Assembly (NCBI GenBank): GCA_046351595.1
Contig: JAXLYE010000003.1
Coordinates: forward strand, 248,001-312,000
Reading direction: 5' to 3'
From: JAXLYE01 sp046351595
Lineage (GTDB): Bacteria > Myxococcota_A > Polyangia > Palsa-1104 > JAEUJZ01
Length of the DNA stretch: 64,000 nt
This document shows positions 8,213 through 16,731 of the stretch, one piece after another. Position numbers and translations under genes: made by a program. How positions within the stretch are numbered: the stretch's first letter is position 1; each line of letters begins with the position of its first letter. The notes under the pieces were generated by a model that did no database searches, was not told where the DNA came from, and saw nothing but the letters and a program-made list of their open reading frames with translations.

Positions 8213-9334
8213 ATGTCGATGTTCGAGCAAATCCCGGCCAGCGTCTTCGAGGACACCCTGGCGTCGTTCCTGACCCCGGTCCGGCCGCTGCTCGATGATC
8301 CCACGGTCTCGGAGATCCTCATCAACGGCTACGACACCGTGTACTTCGAGCGGCGCGGCCAGCTGCACCGCTCGGAGCTGCGCTTCCCTTCGCTGGAGGA
8401 TCTGGAGGGCCTGGCGCAGAACCTGGCGCAGTACGTCGGCAAGGCGATCACCGAGGAGCGGCCGTTCCTCGAGGGGCGTCTGCCCGACGGCTCGCGCGTG
8501 GCGATCGTGGCGCCGCCGGCCGCGCGCGGCGGCATGATGGTGAGCATCCGCCGCTTCGCGCGCGAGCGCCTGCGGCCCGAGCAGCTCGTCGCCTGGGGCA
8601 GCGCGACCAAGGAGGTCCTGGAGTTTCTGCGCGCGTGCCTGTACTGCAAGCGCAACACCGTGGTCGCGGGCGGCACGGGCTCGGGCAAGACGACGCTGCT
8701 CAACATCCTGTCGTCGTTCTTCCCGGACAGCGAGCGCATCGTGGTCATGGAGGACGTCAGCGAGCTGCAGGTGCAGAAGGATCACGTCGTGTACCTGGAG
8801 ACGCGCCCGCCGGATCCCCGCGGCCGCGGCGAGGTGACGATGCGTGACCTTCTGCGCGCCGTCCTGCGCATGCGCCCGGACCGCATCATCGTCGGCGAGA
8901 TCCGCGGCGGCGAGGCGATGGAGCTGGTGCAGGCGCTGTCCACGGGCCACGGCGGCTCGCTGACCACGCTGCACGCGAACTACGCGATCGACGCGCTGCA
9001 CCGGCTGGAGACGATGTGCATGATGAGCGACATCAACCTGCCGGTCGGCCCGCTGCGCGCGCAGATCACCTCGGCGATCGACGTCATCGTGCAGCAGAAC
9101 CGCCTGCGCGACGGCAGCCGCCGCATCGTCGGGGTGTACGAGGCCGAGGGGCTGGGTCCGCACGGCGAGTACGTCGTGCGCCCGCTGTTCGAGCTCAAGC
9201 ACCGCGGCGAGGAGGCGGGCACCGGCCGCGTGCTGGCGGATCTCGTCCCGACCGGGCTCGCGCCGACGTTCGCGTCCGACATGGAGGCGCGCGGCTTCCA
9301 GCTGCCTGCTGGCATGAAGGGACGCGGCGCATGA
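8213..9334 (+). CDS. Second TadA/CpaF-type secretion ATPase
   Basis: A 373-residue ATPase of the CpaF/VirB11 family with Walker A GGTGSGKTTLL near residue 153, RPDRIIVGEIRGGEAM near 222-237 and TGHGGSLTTLHAN near 245. It lacks the long Pro/Ala N-terminus of the ATPase at 4129 and is about 110 residues shorter. The two are clear paralogues but diverged. It could power retraction or a second secretion branch; known Tad loci usually carry one TadA. AAGGAG lies about 11 bases before the start. Confidence 0.92.
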   Translation: MSMFEQIPASVFEDTLASFLTPVRPLLDDPTVSEILINGYDTVYFERRGQLHRSELRFPSLEDLEGLAQNLAQYVGKAITEERPFLEGRLPDGSRVAIVAPPAARGGMMVSIRRFARERLRPEQLVAWGSATKEVLEFLRACLYCKRNTVVAGGTGSGKTTLLNILSSFFPDSERIVVMEDVSELQVQKDHVVYLETRPPDPRGRGEVTMRDLLRAVLRMRPDRIIVGEIRGGEAMELVQALSTGHGGSLTTLHANYAIDALHRLETMCMMSDINLPVGPLRAQITSAIDVIVQQNRLRDGSRRIVGVYEAEGLGPHGEYVVRPLFELKHRGEEAGTGRVLADLVPTGLAPTFASDMEARGFQLPAGMKGRGA

Positions 9335-9397
9335 GCTTTGCGCGCGGGCGCGGATCGGGGCTGCGCGCGGGTGGTGCGGCCAGAGGCGGAGGTGGCG

Positions 9398-11068
9398 ATG
9401 ACGTCGGATGAGGTGCTGGGCCTGTGCATCGCCTGGTCGGCGCAGGAGCCGGAGCGGGTCGGGGAGGTGGCGCTGCTCGATGCCGCGGTGCCGCTGTGGA
9501 TCCTCGCATCGGAGGCGGCGCGCGGGTCTGCGCGCGGGTCTGTGCGCGGATCGGAAGACGTGCCGGCCGGACGGGCGCTGCGCTTCTTCCGCCAGCGCCC
9601 CGTCGGTGCGCCCGACAGCGCGCAGCCCGACGACGATCTGGAACTGGACGGCGACGAAGAGGACGAGCCGCTGGCGGCGCCCGGGCGGCTGCCTTATCGC
9701 GTCGAGCTGCAGCCCGGCGCCGCGCACCTCATGATCCGCAACACCGGACCTTGCCCGCTGCGGGTCAACGGCGTCGCCGCCTCCGAGGCGGTGCTCGCCG
9801 TCGGCGACACGCTGTACCTCGCGGACCAGCTGCTGCTTCTGTGCGTGCAGCGCCCGCGCGAGTTCGCGCCGCTGCGCTACTACCCGGCGCAGCGGGTCGG
9901 CCGCTTCGGCGAGCCGGATCAGGAGGGCATGGTCGGCGAGAGCCCGGCGATGTGGAAGCTGCGCGAGCGCCTGGCCGCGTGCGCGCTGTCCGACTTCCAC
10001 GTCCTGGTCATCGGCGGCAGCGGCAGCGGCAAGGAGCTGGCGGCGCAGGCCATCCACCGCCTGTCGCGCCGCGCCGGCCGGCCGCTGGTCGCGGACAACA
10101 TCTCGGTCATGCCGGCGAGCCTGGCGTCGGTCCTTTTGTTCGGCAACAAGCGCAACTTCCCCAACCCGGGCATGGACGAGCGGGTCGGGCTGATCGGCGC
10201 CGCGGACGGCTCGACGCTGTTCCTCGACGAGATCGGCGACATGCCGTCCGAGGTGCAGCCGATGTTCCTGCGCATCACCGAGCGCGGCGGCGAGTACTTC
10301 CGGCTGGGTGAGGAGTCGCGGCCGCGGCGCTCGAGCTTCCGCCTGGTCGGCGCGACCAACCGCCCGGAGCAGATGCGCTACGAGCTGAAGCGGCGCTTCC
10401 AGCGCGAGATCCGCGTGCCGGGGCTGGAGCAGCGGTGTGAGGACATCCCGCTGTTGATCCGGCAGCTCTTGATCGTGCAGGCGCGCAGCGACCTGATTGA
10501 CGCGGCGCGCTTCGTCAGCCGCGGCCAGCCGCGCGTGCACCCGCAGCTGATCGATCAGCTGCTGCGCCACAAGTACACGACGCACATCTCGGAGATCAGC
10601 TTCCTGCTCGGGCAGGCCATGGCCGAGAGCGCGCACGACGTGCTCATGCCGCTTGGCGCCGCGCACACCGGCGCGCCGCACGCCGCGCAGGACGAGCCGG
10701 ACGCGCGCCCGGGTCCGCCGCTCCTGCTGCGCCCGCGCGCCGGCCACCGTGCCGGCCATCGCGCCGGCCATCGTATCGGGCCGCGACCCCTGCCCTCGGC
10801 GCAGCGCGCGCAGCAGGAGCTTGACGCGTGCAACGGCGACGTCACCCGGACCGCGGCGCAGCTCGGCATCTCGCGCGATCAGCTGAACCGGATGATCCGG
10901 CGCGAAGGTCTGCGTGTGGTGCGCGTGCGCAGCGGTGTCGGTCCGAGGGCGCCGCGGTCCCCGGACGGACGGGTCGATGCTTCCGAAGAAGCGGCGGCAG
11001 GCGAAGCAGCGGCAGGGGATGACGCACCGGATGGAAATGAGCAGAGCGATGCAAGGAGGGCACCGTGA
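9398..11068 (+). CDS. AAA+ enhancer-binding-like regulator without GAFTGA
   Basis: A 556-residue protein. Residues ~40-165 hold an FHA-like beta region (PYRVELQPGAAHLMIRNTG). The AAA+ sigma54-interaction-type domain follows, with Walker A GGSGSGKEL near 206 and Walker B STLFLDEIGDMP near 272. A Fis-type helix-turn-helix lies near 475-505 (TRTAAQLGISRDQLNRMI). The GAFTGA loop that contacts sigma54 is replaced by NFPNPG, so classical sigma54 activation is doubtful. An AGHR triplicate lies before the HTH. The start at 9398 has GGAGG 7 bases upstream. Its stop overlaps the start of the kinase gene. Confidence 0.85.
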   Translation: MTSDEVLGLCIAWSAQEPERVGEVALLDAAVPLWILASEAARGSARGSVRGSEDVPAGRALRFFRQRPVGAPDSAQPDDDLELDGDEEDEPLAAPGRLPYRVELQPGAAHLMIRNTGPCPLRVNGVAASEAVLAVGDTLYLADQLLLLCVQRPREFAPLRYYPAQRVGRFGEPDQEGMVGESPAMWKLRERLAACALSDFHVLVIGGSGSGKELAAQAIHRLSRRAGRPLVADNISVMPASLASVLLFGNKRNFPNPGMDERVGLIGAADGSTLFLDEIGDMPSEVQPMFLRITERGGEYFRLGEESRPRRSSFRLVGATNRPEQMRYELKRRFQREIRVPGLEQRCEDIPLLIRQLLIVQARSDLIDAARFVSRGQPRVHPQLIDQLLRHKYTTHISEISFLLGQAMAESAHDVLMPLGAAHTGAPHAAQDEPDARPGPPLLLRPRAGHRAGHRAGHRIGPRPLPSAQRAQQELDACNGDVTRTAAQLGISRDQLNRMIRREGLRVVRVRSGVGPRAPRSPDGRVDASEEAAAGEAAAGDDAPDGNEQSDARRAP

Positions 11069-12087
11069 CCGCAGCTGAGTCTCCGCACATCGGCCCGTAC
11101 AAGGTCGTGCGCCTCCTCGGCAAGGGCGGCATGGGCCGGGTGTACGAGGCCGTCAACGAGCAGATCAACCGCCGCGTCGCGATCAAGCTCCTGAACGCCG
11201 GCTTGGTCGACAACCCCGAGGTCACGCAGCGGTTCCTGAACGAGGCGCGCGCCGTGAACATCAGCCAGCACCGCGGCCTGGTCGACATCTTCGAGGCGGC
11301 GGAGCTCCCCGACGGCCAGCCCTACCTGGTGATGGAGTACCTGGAGGGCGAGACGCTGCACGCGCGGCTGCAGGCGCTGGGCGGGCCGATGCCGCTGGAG
11401 TCCGCGGTGCGCATCGCGCGGCAGATCGCTCAGGCGCTGGCCGTGGTGCACGCGCAGGGGATCGTCCACCGCGATCTCAAGCCCGCCAACATCATGCTGG
11501 TGCACGATCCGCTCACCGAGACGCGCGACTGGGTCAAGGTGCTCGACTTCGGCGTCGCCAAGCTGATCACCGGCAGCGACGGCGTGCAGACGCGCAGCGG
11601 CATGCTGCTCGGGACCCCGGAGTTCATGTCGCCCGAGCAGTGCAAGAGCGCGCGCGTGGTGACGGACAAGAGCGACGTCTACTCGCTGGGCGTGATGCTC
11701 TACCAGATGCTCAGCGGCAGCCTGCCCTTCCGCAGCAGCAGCCAGGCCATGCTGCTCATCCAGCACATCGAGGCGCCGGTGCCGCGGCTGGAGTCGCTGC
11801 AGAGCACGATCCCGCCGGCGCTGGCGGAGCTGGTGTACCGCATGCTGGCCAAGTCCCCGGCCGAGCGCCCGAGCGCGTCCGAGGTGGCGGCGGCGCTCGC
11901 GGCGTTGCAGGACGGAGGGACCAGGGCGCGCGCTCCCTCCGCGCCGGCGGAGCCCAGCGCAGCGCCGCGCGAGGCAGGCGCGGTGCCTGCGCCGCATCCG
12001 GCCGCGCGCTGGGTGACGATCGGGATCGTCGCCTTCGCGCTCCTGGCCGTGCTCGTGCTGGCGATCGTGCTGCTGCGGGCGGCCTGA
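11065..12087 (+). CDS. Membrane-anchored Ser/Thr protein kinase
   Basis: A 340-residue Hanks-type kinase. The domain starts at residue ~6 with the glycine loop GKGGMG at 19-24, VAIKLL with the ATP lysine, HRDLKPAN near 136 and LDFGVAK near 160. GTPEFMSPEQ precedes the helical lobe. An Ala/Pro linker leads to one C-terminal transmembrane helix (residues ~317-338). All catalytic residues are present. GTG overlaps the regulator stop (GTGA), with AAGGAGGG upstream. It probably phosphorylates local partners; the FHA protein at 1761 and the FHA-like regulator next to it are candidates by position. Confidence 0.93.
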   Translation: MTAAESPHIGPYKVVRLLGKGGMGRVYEAVNEQINRRVAIKLLNAGLVDNPEVTQRFLNEARAVNISQHRGLVDIFEAAELPDGQPYLVMEYLEGETLHARLQALGGPMPLESAVRIARQIAQALAVVHAQGIVHRDLKPANIMLVHDPLTETRDWVKVLDFGVAKLITGSDGVQTRSGMLLGTPEFMSPEQCKSARVVTDKSDVYSLGVMLYQMLSGSLPFRSSSQAMLLIQHIEAPVPRLESLQSTIPPALAELVYRMLAKSPAERPSASEVAAALAALQDGGTRARAPSAPAEPSAAPREAGAVPAPHPAARWVTIGIVAFALLAVLVLAIVLLRAA

Positions 12088-12093
12088 GCGCGC

Positions 12094-12570
12094 CTACTTC
12101 TGCTTCTTCTCGTACGTACCCACGAGCTCTGCGTGCCCGATGAGGTGCCCCTGCATGGCCTTGAGCAGCTGCGCCTTGGTGGGCTGCTTGAGATCCGGCA
12201 GCAGCCGGTCCAGCGCGTAGAGCCGGAAGAAGTAGCGGTGCCGCCCGATCGGCGGGCACGGGCCGCCGTAGCCGGTGCGCTTCCAGTCGTTGCGGCCCGC
12301 CAGCGTGCCCGGTGGCAGCGGCTCGCCGCCCTCGGGCAGACCCTTCGTCGCGGGCGAGAGGTTGTAGAGCACCCAGTGCACCCAGGTCATCTTCGGCGCC
12401 GCCGGGTCCGGAGCGTCCGGATCGTCGACGATGAGGGCCAGGCTCTGCGTCCCGGCCGGCACCCCGGACCAGGACAGCGCCGGCGCGCGATCCGTGCCCT
12501 CGCAGGTATGGGCGGCCGGGATCTCGGCCTGCGGCCGGAAGCTCGGTGAGGTGAGAAGGAACTCAACCAT
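12094..12570 (-). CDS. YbhB/YbcL (PEBP) family protein
   Basis: A 158-residue protein of the phosphatidylethanolamine-binding/Raf-kinase-inhibitor-like family. It has the family pattern SWSGVPAGTQSLALIVDDPDAP, the WVHWVLYNL motif, GYGGPCPP and the HRYFFRLYALD segment. Length and motifs are typical. Bacterial members bind anionic ligands and their role is unclear. The start has AGGAGAG upstream. It converges on the kinase gene, ending 7 bases away. Confidence 0.93.
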   Translation of the reverse strand: MVEFLLTSPSFRPQAEIPAAHTCEGTDRAPALSWSGVPAGTQSLALIVDDPDAPDPAAPKMTWVHWVLYNLSPATKGLPEGGEPLPPGTLAGRNDWKRTGYGGPCPPIGRHRYFFRLYALDRLLPDLKQPTKAQLLKAMQGHLIGHAELVGTYEKKQK

Positions 12571-13013
12571 TTTTCTCTCCTTGCTCGCGCGCTCCTGCTC
12601 TGCGCCTGGGCGCGCCCGCGGCGGTTCCGTCGTTCATGACGCCGTTTTTTCCAAGCGCTCCAATCTCTCCAAAGCTTTCCAAGAACCATGCCGATTGCGC
12701 TCACCGTCTGGGCCATTTCAGTTCCCGGTACTCGCTGGTTCCGTCCGTTATGAAGATGTGTTTGTTTTGTATCTTGGGAATACGCCCGAGGTTACGGCAG
12801 CGTGACGGCTGCAGCAGCCTGTGGCTTTCCGCACTCGACGCTGCGGAAAAACAATTGCTCCCTGTCTAGGGTTTGTACTATTTTTCTAATGCGTATTCGC
12901 ACTGGGCTCTGAAAGACACGGTTCCGCGTTTCAAAGAGGTTGCGAGCGCCATGAACGGCTACCAGGCCGCGCACTTATCCGTTGCGGAACCCCGCGACGA
13001 CGGAGCGCTCATG
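12571..13013. other. Intergenic region before the insertion sequence
   Basis: About 440 bases without a supported gene. The stretch 12,640-12,910 is AT-richer than the surroundings and probably holds the promoter of the YbhB gene, but no confident -35/-10 pair was fixed. A short frame starts at 12951 and would run through the insertion site if the IS were removed. Confidence 0.4.
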
Positions 13014-13020
13014 CGGCGGA

Positions 13021-13047
13021 CCTGACTGATCCCCTCAAGCCCGCACC
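13021..13047. repeat. IS left terminal inverted repeat
   Basis: Begins CCTGACTGATCCCCTCAAG; its reverse complement matches 14292-14318 at 22 of 27 bases. Confidence 0.9.
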
Positions 13048-13065
13048 GTCGACAGAGCCAGAGCC

Positions 13066-14259
13066 TCACAGCAGGGCCAGGACGTGCTGGCACTGCGGGT
13101 GTTCGCGCAAAAGGGTGTCGAAGCGCTGCAGCAGGGCGTGGGCAGCCTCGGGCTTCATCGTCAGCAGCCCCTGGTAGTACAGCTCCCCCTGGTGATACAG
13201 CGAGTGCGTACGACCGGGGTGCGTGTTGGCCTTGAGGTAGCGGTCCATTCCCAGGCTCTCGCCCGCGGCTCCCAGAAGGTGTAACAGGACCTGCGCCAGC
13301 GCCAGCAGCAGGAGCAGTCGGTCCCGTCGCTCACAGGACTTGAGCCGGACCGCGGACAGGCCCATTCCTACGTGCTCATTCTTGGTGTCCCGGAATCTCT
13401 CTTCGATGGAGAAGCGCAGGGCATATAGGTTCGCGATCTCCGATGGTCGGAGGTCTCCCCGACTGCTCGCCAGGCACCAGGCCTGCTTCATTCCCTTCTT
13501 GCGCACACAGACCACCTGCGCCATGGGCTTTGCCTCTTCGGTGACCAGCGCGTTGGGAATCGACTGCGCACGTCCGGAGGCCGGGACATACTCTCGCGCC
13601 GGGCGCGCTTTGCCGTCGCTGCTGGTGACCAGGGTGGACTCTTTGAATCGGATGACGTAGTCGATTCCGAGCGCCTCCAGGAAGCCGTAGAAGGGCTGAC
13701 TCCCAAAGCCGCGGTCGGCCAGCAGTGTAATCTGGACGGGCTCTGGGACCGCGGCTCGCAGGCGCTCGATCAGCTCGTCCTCGGCCGCGATGCGCTGGAT
13801 GTTCTCCGTCGGGACGGAGCGCCAAAGCAGCGGCGTCGCGCGACCCGTCTTGGTGATCAGAGACAGCATGAGCGTGCTGTGTCCGTCCTCTGCAAACTCC
13901 GTCCAGTCCAGCGCCACCACGATCTGGGTCCGCTGCGCCAGGACATAGCTCACCCAGGCCGGGGTCAGCTCGATGGGATCCAGACGAGGATTGCTCAGCA
14001 GGCGGTCGACCTGCTTGATGGCGTGCTTGGGACGCAGGCCGCGAGCGCAGGCCAGCCCGCGGCCGATCAGAGTGACGCCGGCCCGGGCGGCTTGCAGCGT
14101 CCCGAGCAGGGCGCCATGCACCGACAGCAGGGTCTTGTGGTGCAGCTCAGCGGCGAACAGAGGGTGCAAAAAGGAGTCGGTCCGGGAGGCCAGCAGCGTC
14201 GGAGGCAGCAGCATGAAGCGGAACGTGATCTCTGCGGATCCGCGCGCAAGGACGATCAA
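13066..14259 (-). CDS. IS4-family transposase
   Basis: A 397-residue DDE transposase. The catalytic triad is visible as D118 (VALDWTEF), D182 (LLADRGFGS) and E286. E286 lies in the IS4 signature Y-x2-R-x3-E-x6-K, seen as YALRFSIEERFRDTK (Y279, R282, E286, K293). No stop or frameshift interrupts it. The start at 14259 gives a 15-residue extension before a second in-frame ATG at 14214; either could be used. It occupies nearly all of the insertion sequence between the inverted repeats and cuts and joins the element ends. Confidence 0.95.
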   Translation of the reverse strand: MIVLARGSAEITFRFMLLPPTLLASRTDSFLHPLFAAELHHKTLLSVHGALLGTLQAARAGVTLIGRGLACARGLRPKHAIKQVDRLLSNPRLDPIELTPAWVSYVLAQRTQIVVALDWTEFAEDGHSTLMLSLITKTGRATPLLWRSVPTENIQRIAAEDELIERLRAAVPEPVQITLLADRGFGSQPFYGFLEALGIDYVIRFKESTLVTSSDGKARPAREYVPASGRAQSIPNALVTEEAKPMAQVVCVRKKGMKQAWCLASSRGDLRPSEIANLYALRFSIEERFRDTKNEHVGMGLSAVRLKSCERRDRLLLLLALAQVLLHLLGAAGESLGMDRYLKANTHPGRTHSLYHQGELYYQGLLTMKPEAAHALLQRFDTLLREHPQCQHVLALL

Positions 14260-14291
14260 AACAGACTCAGGTACGAATCATTACGGACTCA

Positions 14292-14318
14292 GGTTTGGGG
14301 TTGAGGGGATGGGTCAGG
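14292..14318. repeat. IS right terminal inverted repeat
   Basis: Ends in TTGAGGGGATGGGTCAGG; pairs with the left repeat at 13021-13047, and the target duplication CGGCGGA follows directly. Confidence 0.9.
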
Positions 14319-14599
14319 CGGCGGACCCGTAACGGGTCGGCGCCTGGGTGCGTCACTGGATTGGCCCTCATCGCCTGGGCGCTGCGGGCTGCGTCCGTTG
14401 CGCGCGGGCATGAATGTCCCGGCCAGCCGCGGGGGTCCCCGGGGCCTTCCCCGCGATAGGAAGAGGATTTTTCAATGGGTCACAAACCACAAGCAGAGAG
14501 TCCTATTCGCAAGCCCGATCCACGCTTCGCATTGAACGCGACATTGGCTTGTCCAAGACCCTTTTGGCATCGCGCGACGGCCGCCCCCGGAGACTTCCC

Positions 14600-15778
14600 A
14601 TGAGCCAGCCGCTGCGGGTCCTGCTCATCGAAGATTCTGCTGAAGACGCCGCGCGCACGCTGCTGCAGCTCGAGGCCAGCGGCTACACCCCGGAGTCCCA
14701 GCGCGTCGAGACCGCCGCCGAGCTGCGGGCCGCGCTCGCGGCGCAGGCGTGGGACGTGATCTTGAGTGACTACTCGCTGCACCAGCTCAGCGCCCCCGCG
14801 GCGCTCCAGATCGTGCGCGAGCAGCGCGGCCCGGACACGCCGTTCATCCTCGTCTCGGGAATGGTCGGCGAGGAGCGCGCGGTCGAGTGCATCCGCCAGG
14901 GCGCGCAGGACTTCATCCTCAAGGACCGCCCGGCGCGGCTGCCGCACGCGATCGCGCGCGAGCTCGCGGACGCGGCGCTGCGGACCGAGCAGTCGCGCAT
15001 CCAGAAGCAGCTCGATCGCGCCGAGCAGGCGCTGCGCTGCGGCGAGAAGCTGCGGTCGCTCGGGCAGATGGCGGCCGGCATCGCGCACGATCTGCGCAAC
15101 ATCCTGACGCCGCTGTCCTTCCGCCTGCAGCTGCTCTCGCAGCAGCTCAAGCGCGGGTCGCTGCCCGAGGCGCAGGAGTCCGTCGCCGAGCTGCAGAAGA
15201 TCATCCGCACCGGCATCGAGCTCATCGACCGCATCCGCCGCTTCAGCCAGAAGCCCGCCGAGGCGCGGTCCGAGTCCGTCGATCTGAACCTGCTGGTGCA
15301 GGAGTCGCTGGCGCTGGCCAGGCCGCGGCTGGTGGGGCGGGCCCGCAGCGGCTGTCACTTCCACACCGAGCTCGGGAGTCCGCCGGTCATCCGCGGCAAC
15401 GCCAGCGAGCTCACCGCGGCCCTGGTCAACCTCATCTCGAACTCGATCGACGCCATGCCCGGTGGCGGCAACATCACGCTGCGGACGCGCGACGAAGCCG
15501 GCGGCGCGTGCATCCAGATCGCCGACGACGGGCCGGGCCTGAGCGCGGAGGCCGAGGAGCACCTGTTCGAGCCGTTCTTCACGACCAAGGGCGAGGCCGG
15601 CACCGGCCTGGGCCTGGCGATGGTCCACGCCACGGTGCAGCGCCACCAGGGCACGCTCTCGCTGGTGACGGGGCCGGGCAAGGGCACGCAGTTCTCGCTG
15701 TGGTTCCCGCAGCTGCAGCCGGCGACGGCGGCGACAACGGGAACGGCGACAGCGACGGCGGTGGCGGCGAGCTCCTGA
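14600..15778 (+). CDS. Hybrid response receiver-histidine kinase
   Basis: A 392-residue protein. Residues ~4-125 are a receiver domain with acidic pair E11/D12, phospho-acceptor D57 (VILSDYS) and Lys in FILKD. A helical linker leads to a dimerisation/phosphoacceptor domain with H163 in AAGIAHDLRN. The ATPase domain follows with N box NLISNSIDAMPGG, DDGPGLS and GTGLGLAMV. There is no membrane helix, so it is cytoplasmic and probably takes phosphate or a signal through its N-terminal receiver. The start is taken at 14600, where the receiver begins (GGAG 8 bases upstream). The partner regulator is not in the window. Confidence 0.92.
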   Translation: MSQPLRVLLIEDSAEDAARTLLQLEASGYTPESQRVETAAELRAALAAQAWDVILSDYSLHQLSAPAALQIVREQRGPDTPFILVSGMVGEERAVECIRQGAQDFILKDRPARLPHAIARELADAALRTEQSRIQKQLDRAEQALRCGEKLRSLGQMAAGIAHDLRNILTPLSFRLQLLSQQLKRGSLPEAQESVAELQKIIRTGIELIDRIRRFSQKPAEARSESVDLNLLVQESLALARPRLVGRARSGCHFHTELGSPPVIRGNASELTAALVNLISNSIDAMPGGGNITLRTRDEAGGACIQIADDGPGLSAEAEEHLFEPFFTTKGEAGTGLGLAMVHATVQRHQGTLSLVTGPGKGTQFSLWFPQLQPATAATTGTATATAVAASS

Positions 15779-15801
15779 TCGGCCGCCCGGCGCGGTCGGC
15801 G

Positions 15802-16284
15802 TCAGCTCCCCTGCATGGCCGCGCGCCGCGGCGAGCACACCGCGGCCAGCGTGCGCGCCACCGAGGACGACGAGACGCCGTCGAGCATGCCCGGCGCCGC
15901 CGGGTGCTGCTGCATCGCCATGCGCGCCAGGTCGTTCAGCGACAGCATCCCCACCGGCCGGCGGTCGGCATCAAGGACCGGGATGCGGCGGATCTGCCGC
16001 TCCTGCAGGATGCGCTCGGCGTCCGTGAGGGCGTCCTCCGGCCCGCAGGAGAACAGATCCTTGGACATCGCGGCGCCGACGCGGATCTCGGCGAGCGGCC
16101 GGCCCTGCGTGTACGCGGCCATGCAGACGTCGCGGTCGGTCAGCATCGCCACCGCGCGGCCCTCGCCGTCGACCACGGGCAGGACGCCGCAGTCATAGTC
16201 CCACATGAGCTGGGCCGCCTCGTTCAGGGAGGAGTCTTTGGTACACGTCGCGACGGGCTGGGACATGATCTGCTTGACGAGCAT
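15802..16284 (-). CDS. Tandem CBS-domain protein
   Basis: A 160-residue protein with two CBS domains: VKQIMSQPVATCTKDSSLNEA...GVLPVVDGEGRAVAMLTDRDV, and VGAAMSKDLFSCGPEDALTDA...IRRIPVLDADRRPVGMLSLNDL. Such stand-alone pairs bind adenosine nucleotides and sense energy state. The start at 16284 has AGAGG 6 bases upstream. An in-frame ATG at 16443 with GAGGAG upstream would add a basic 53-residue N-terminus and cannot be excluded. It faces the histidine kinase and diverges from the universal stress gene, forming a small stress cluster. Confidence 0.9.
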   Translation of the reverse strand: MLVKQIMSQPVATCTKDSSLNEAAQLMWDYDCGVLPVVDGEGRAVAMLTDRDVCMAAYTQGRPLAEIRVGAAMSKDLFSCGPEDALTDAERILQERQIRRIPVLDADRRPVGMLSLNDLARMAMQQHPAAPGMLDGVSSSSVARTLAAVCSPRRAAMQGS

Positions 16285-16731
16285 CGGGACCTCTTTTCTC
16301 TCTGTTTTCTCGGCTGCGAGGTGGAAGCTCCGCAAGAACGGCGAGCCGCGGTGCAGGCGGTGCAAGAGGATCTCCGGCCGGCGCTGCGGGCGCAGCCGCC
16401 TCCCGGGTTCCTTCTGCGCGACGGGGCGGGTCAGGTTCGCCATCTTCGAACTCCTCTGCCGGGGATCGCTGCGGAGCCTGTAGCGCGGTAGACAGCAAGA
16501 GCAGTGCCGGGAATTTCCTGATTCCGGACCATTCCTTTTCAAGCGCTCCCGAGGAATTCGCGCGCGCCGAGCGGAGTCGGGTGTGTAGGAACGGGAACTC
16601 GAGTCCGCGCGCGGTTACTCCGCAAAACTCGGGAACTCACGAGGCGCTTGACGGAGGGAGGGAGAGCACAATGGCCTGGCACAGCAGTTGCGCCGCTGTG
16701 TTCTGCTTGGAAAAGCGCCTCGGAGGAAACG
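16285..16731. other. Divergent regulatory region, CBS gene and usp
   Basis: About 450 bases between divergent stress genes. It contains the alternative CBS start (ATG 16443) and an exact direct repeat CGGGAACTC at 16592-16600 and 16630-16638 (38-bp spacing). A strong purine-rich ribosome-binding-like run before ATG 16671 opens a frame overlapping usp out of phase. No sigma70 hexamers could be fixed with confidence. Confidence 0.35.

Larger units (their letters stand above)
13014..14325 (-). mobile_element. IS4-family insertion sequence with 7-bp target duplication
   Basis: The element spans 13021-14318 (1,298 bp). Its ends are 27-bp imperfect terminal inverted repeats, left 13021-13047 and right 14292-14318, identical at 22 of 27 positions with the shared core TTGAGGGGAT. 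The flanks 13014-13020 and 14319-14325 are both CGGCGGA, a 7-bp target-site duplication. One transposase gene fills the interior. Everything needed for mobility is intact, which suggests a recent insertion. Confidence 0.93.

Noticed and set aside
8006..10771. Very long minus-strand frame opposite the second ATPase and AAA+ regulator
   Set aside because: Runs antisense to two well-supported genes and has shadow composition.
16671..16731. Frame starting at ATG 16671 with a strong purine run upstream
   Set aside because: Continues out of phase through usp and gives no recognisable protein; the run may only be part of the divergent regulatory region.
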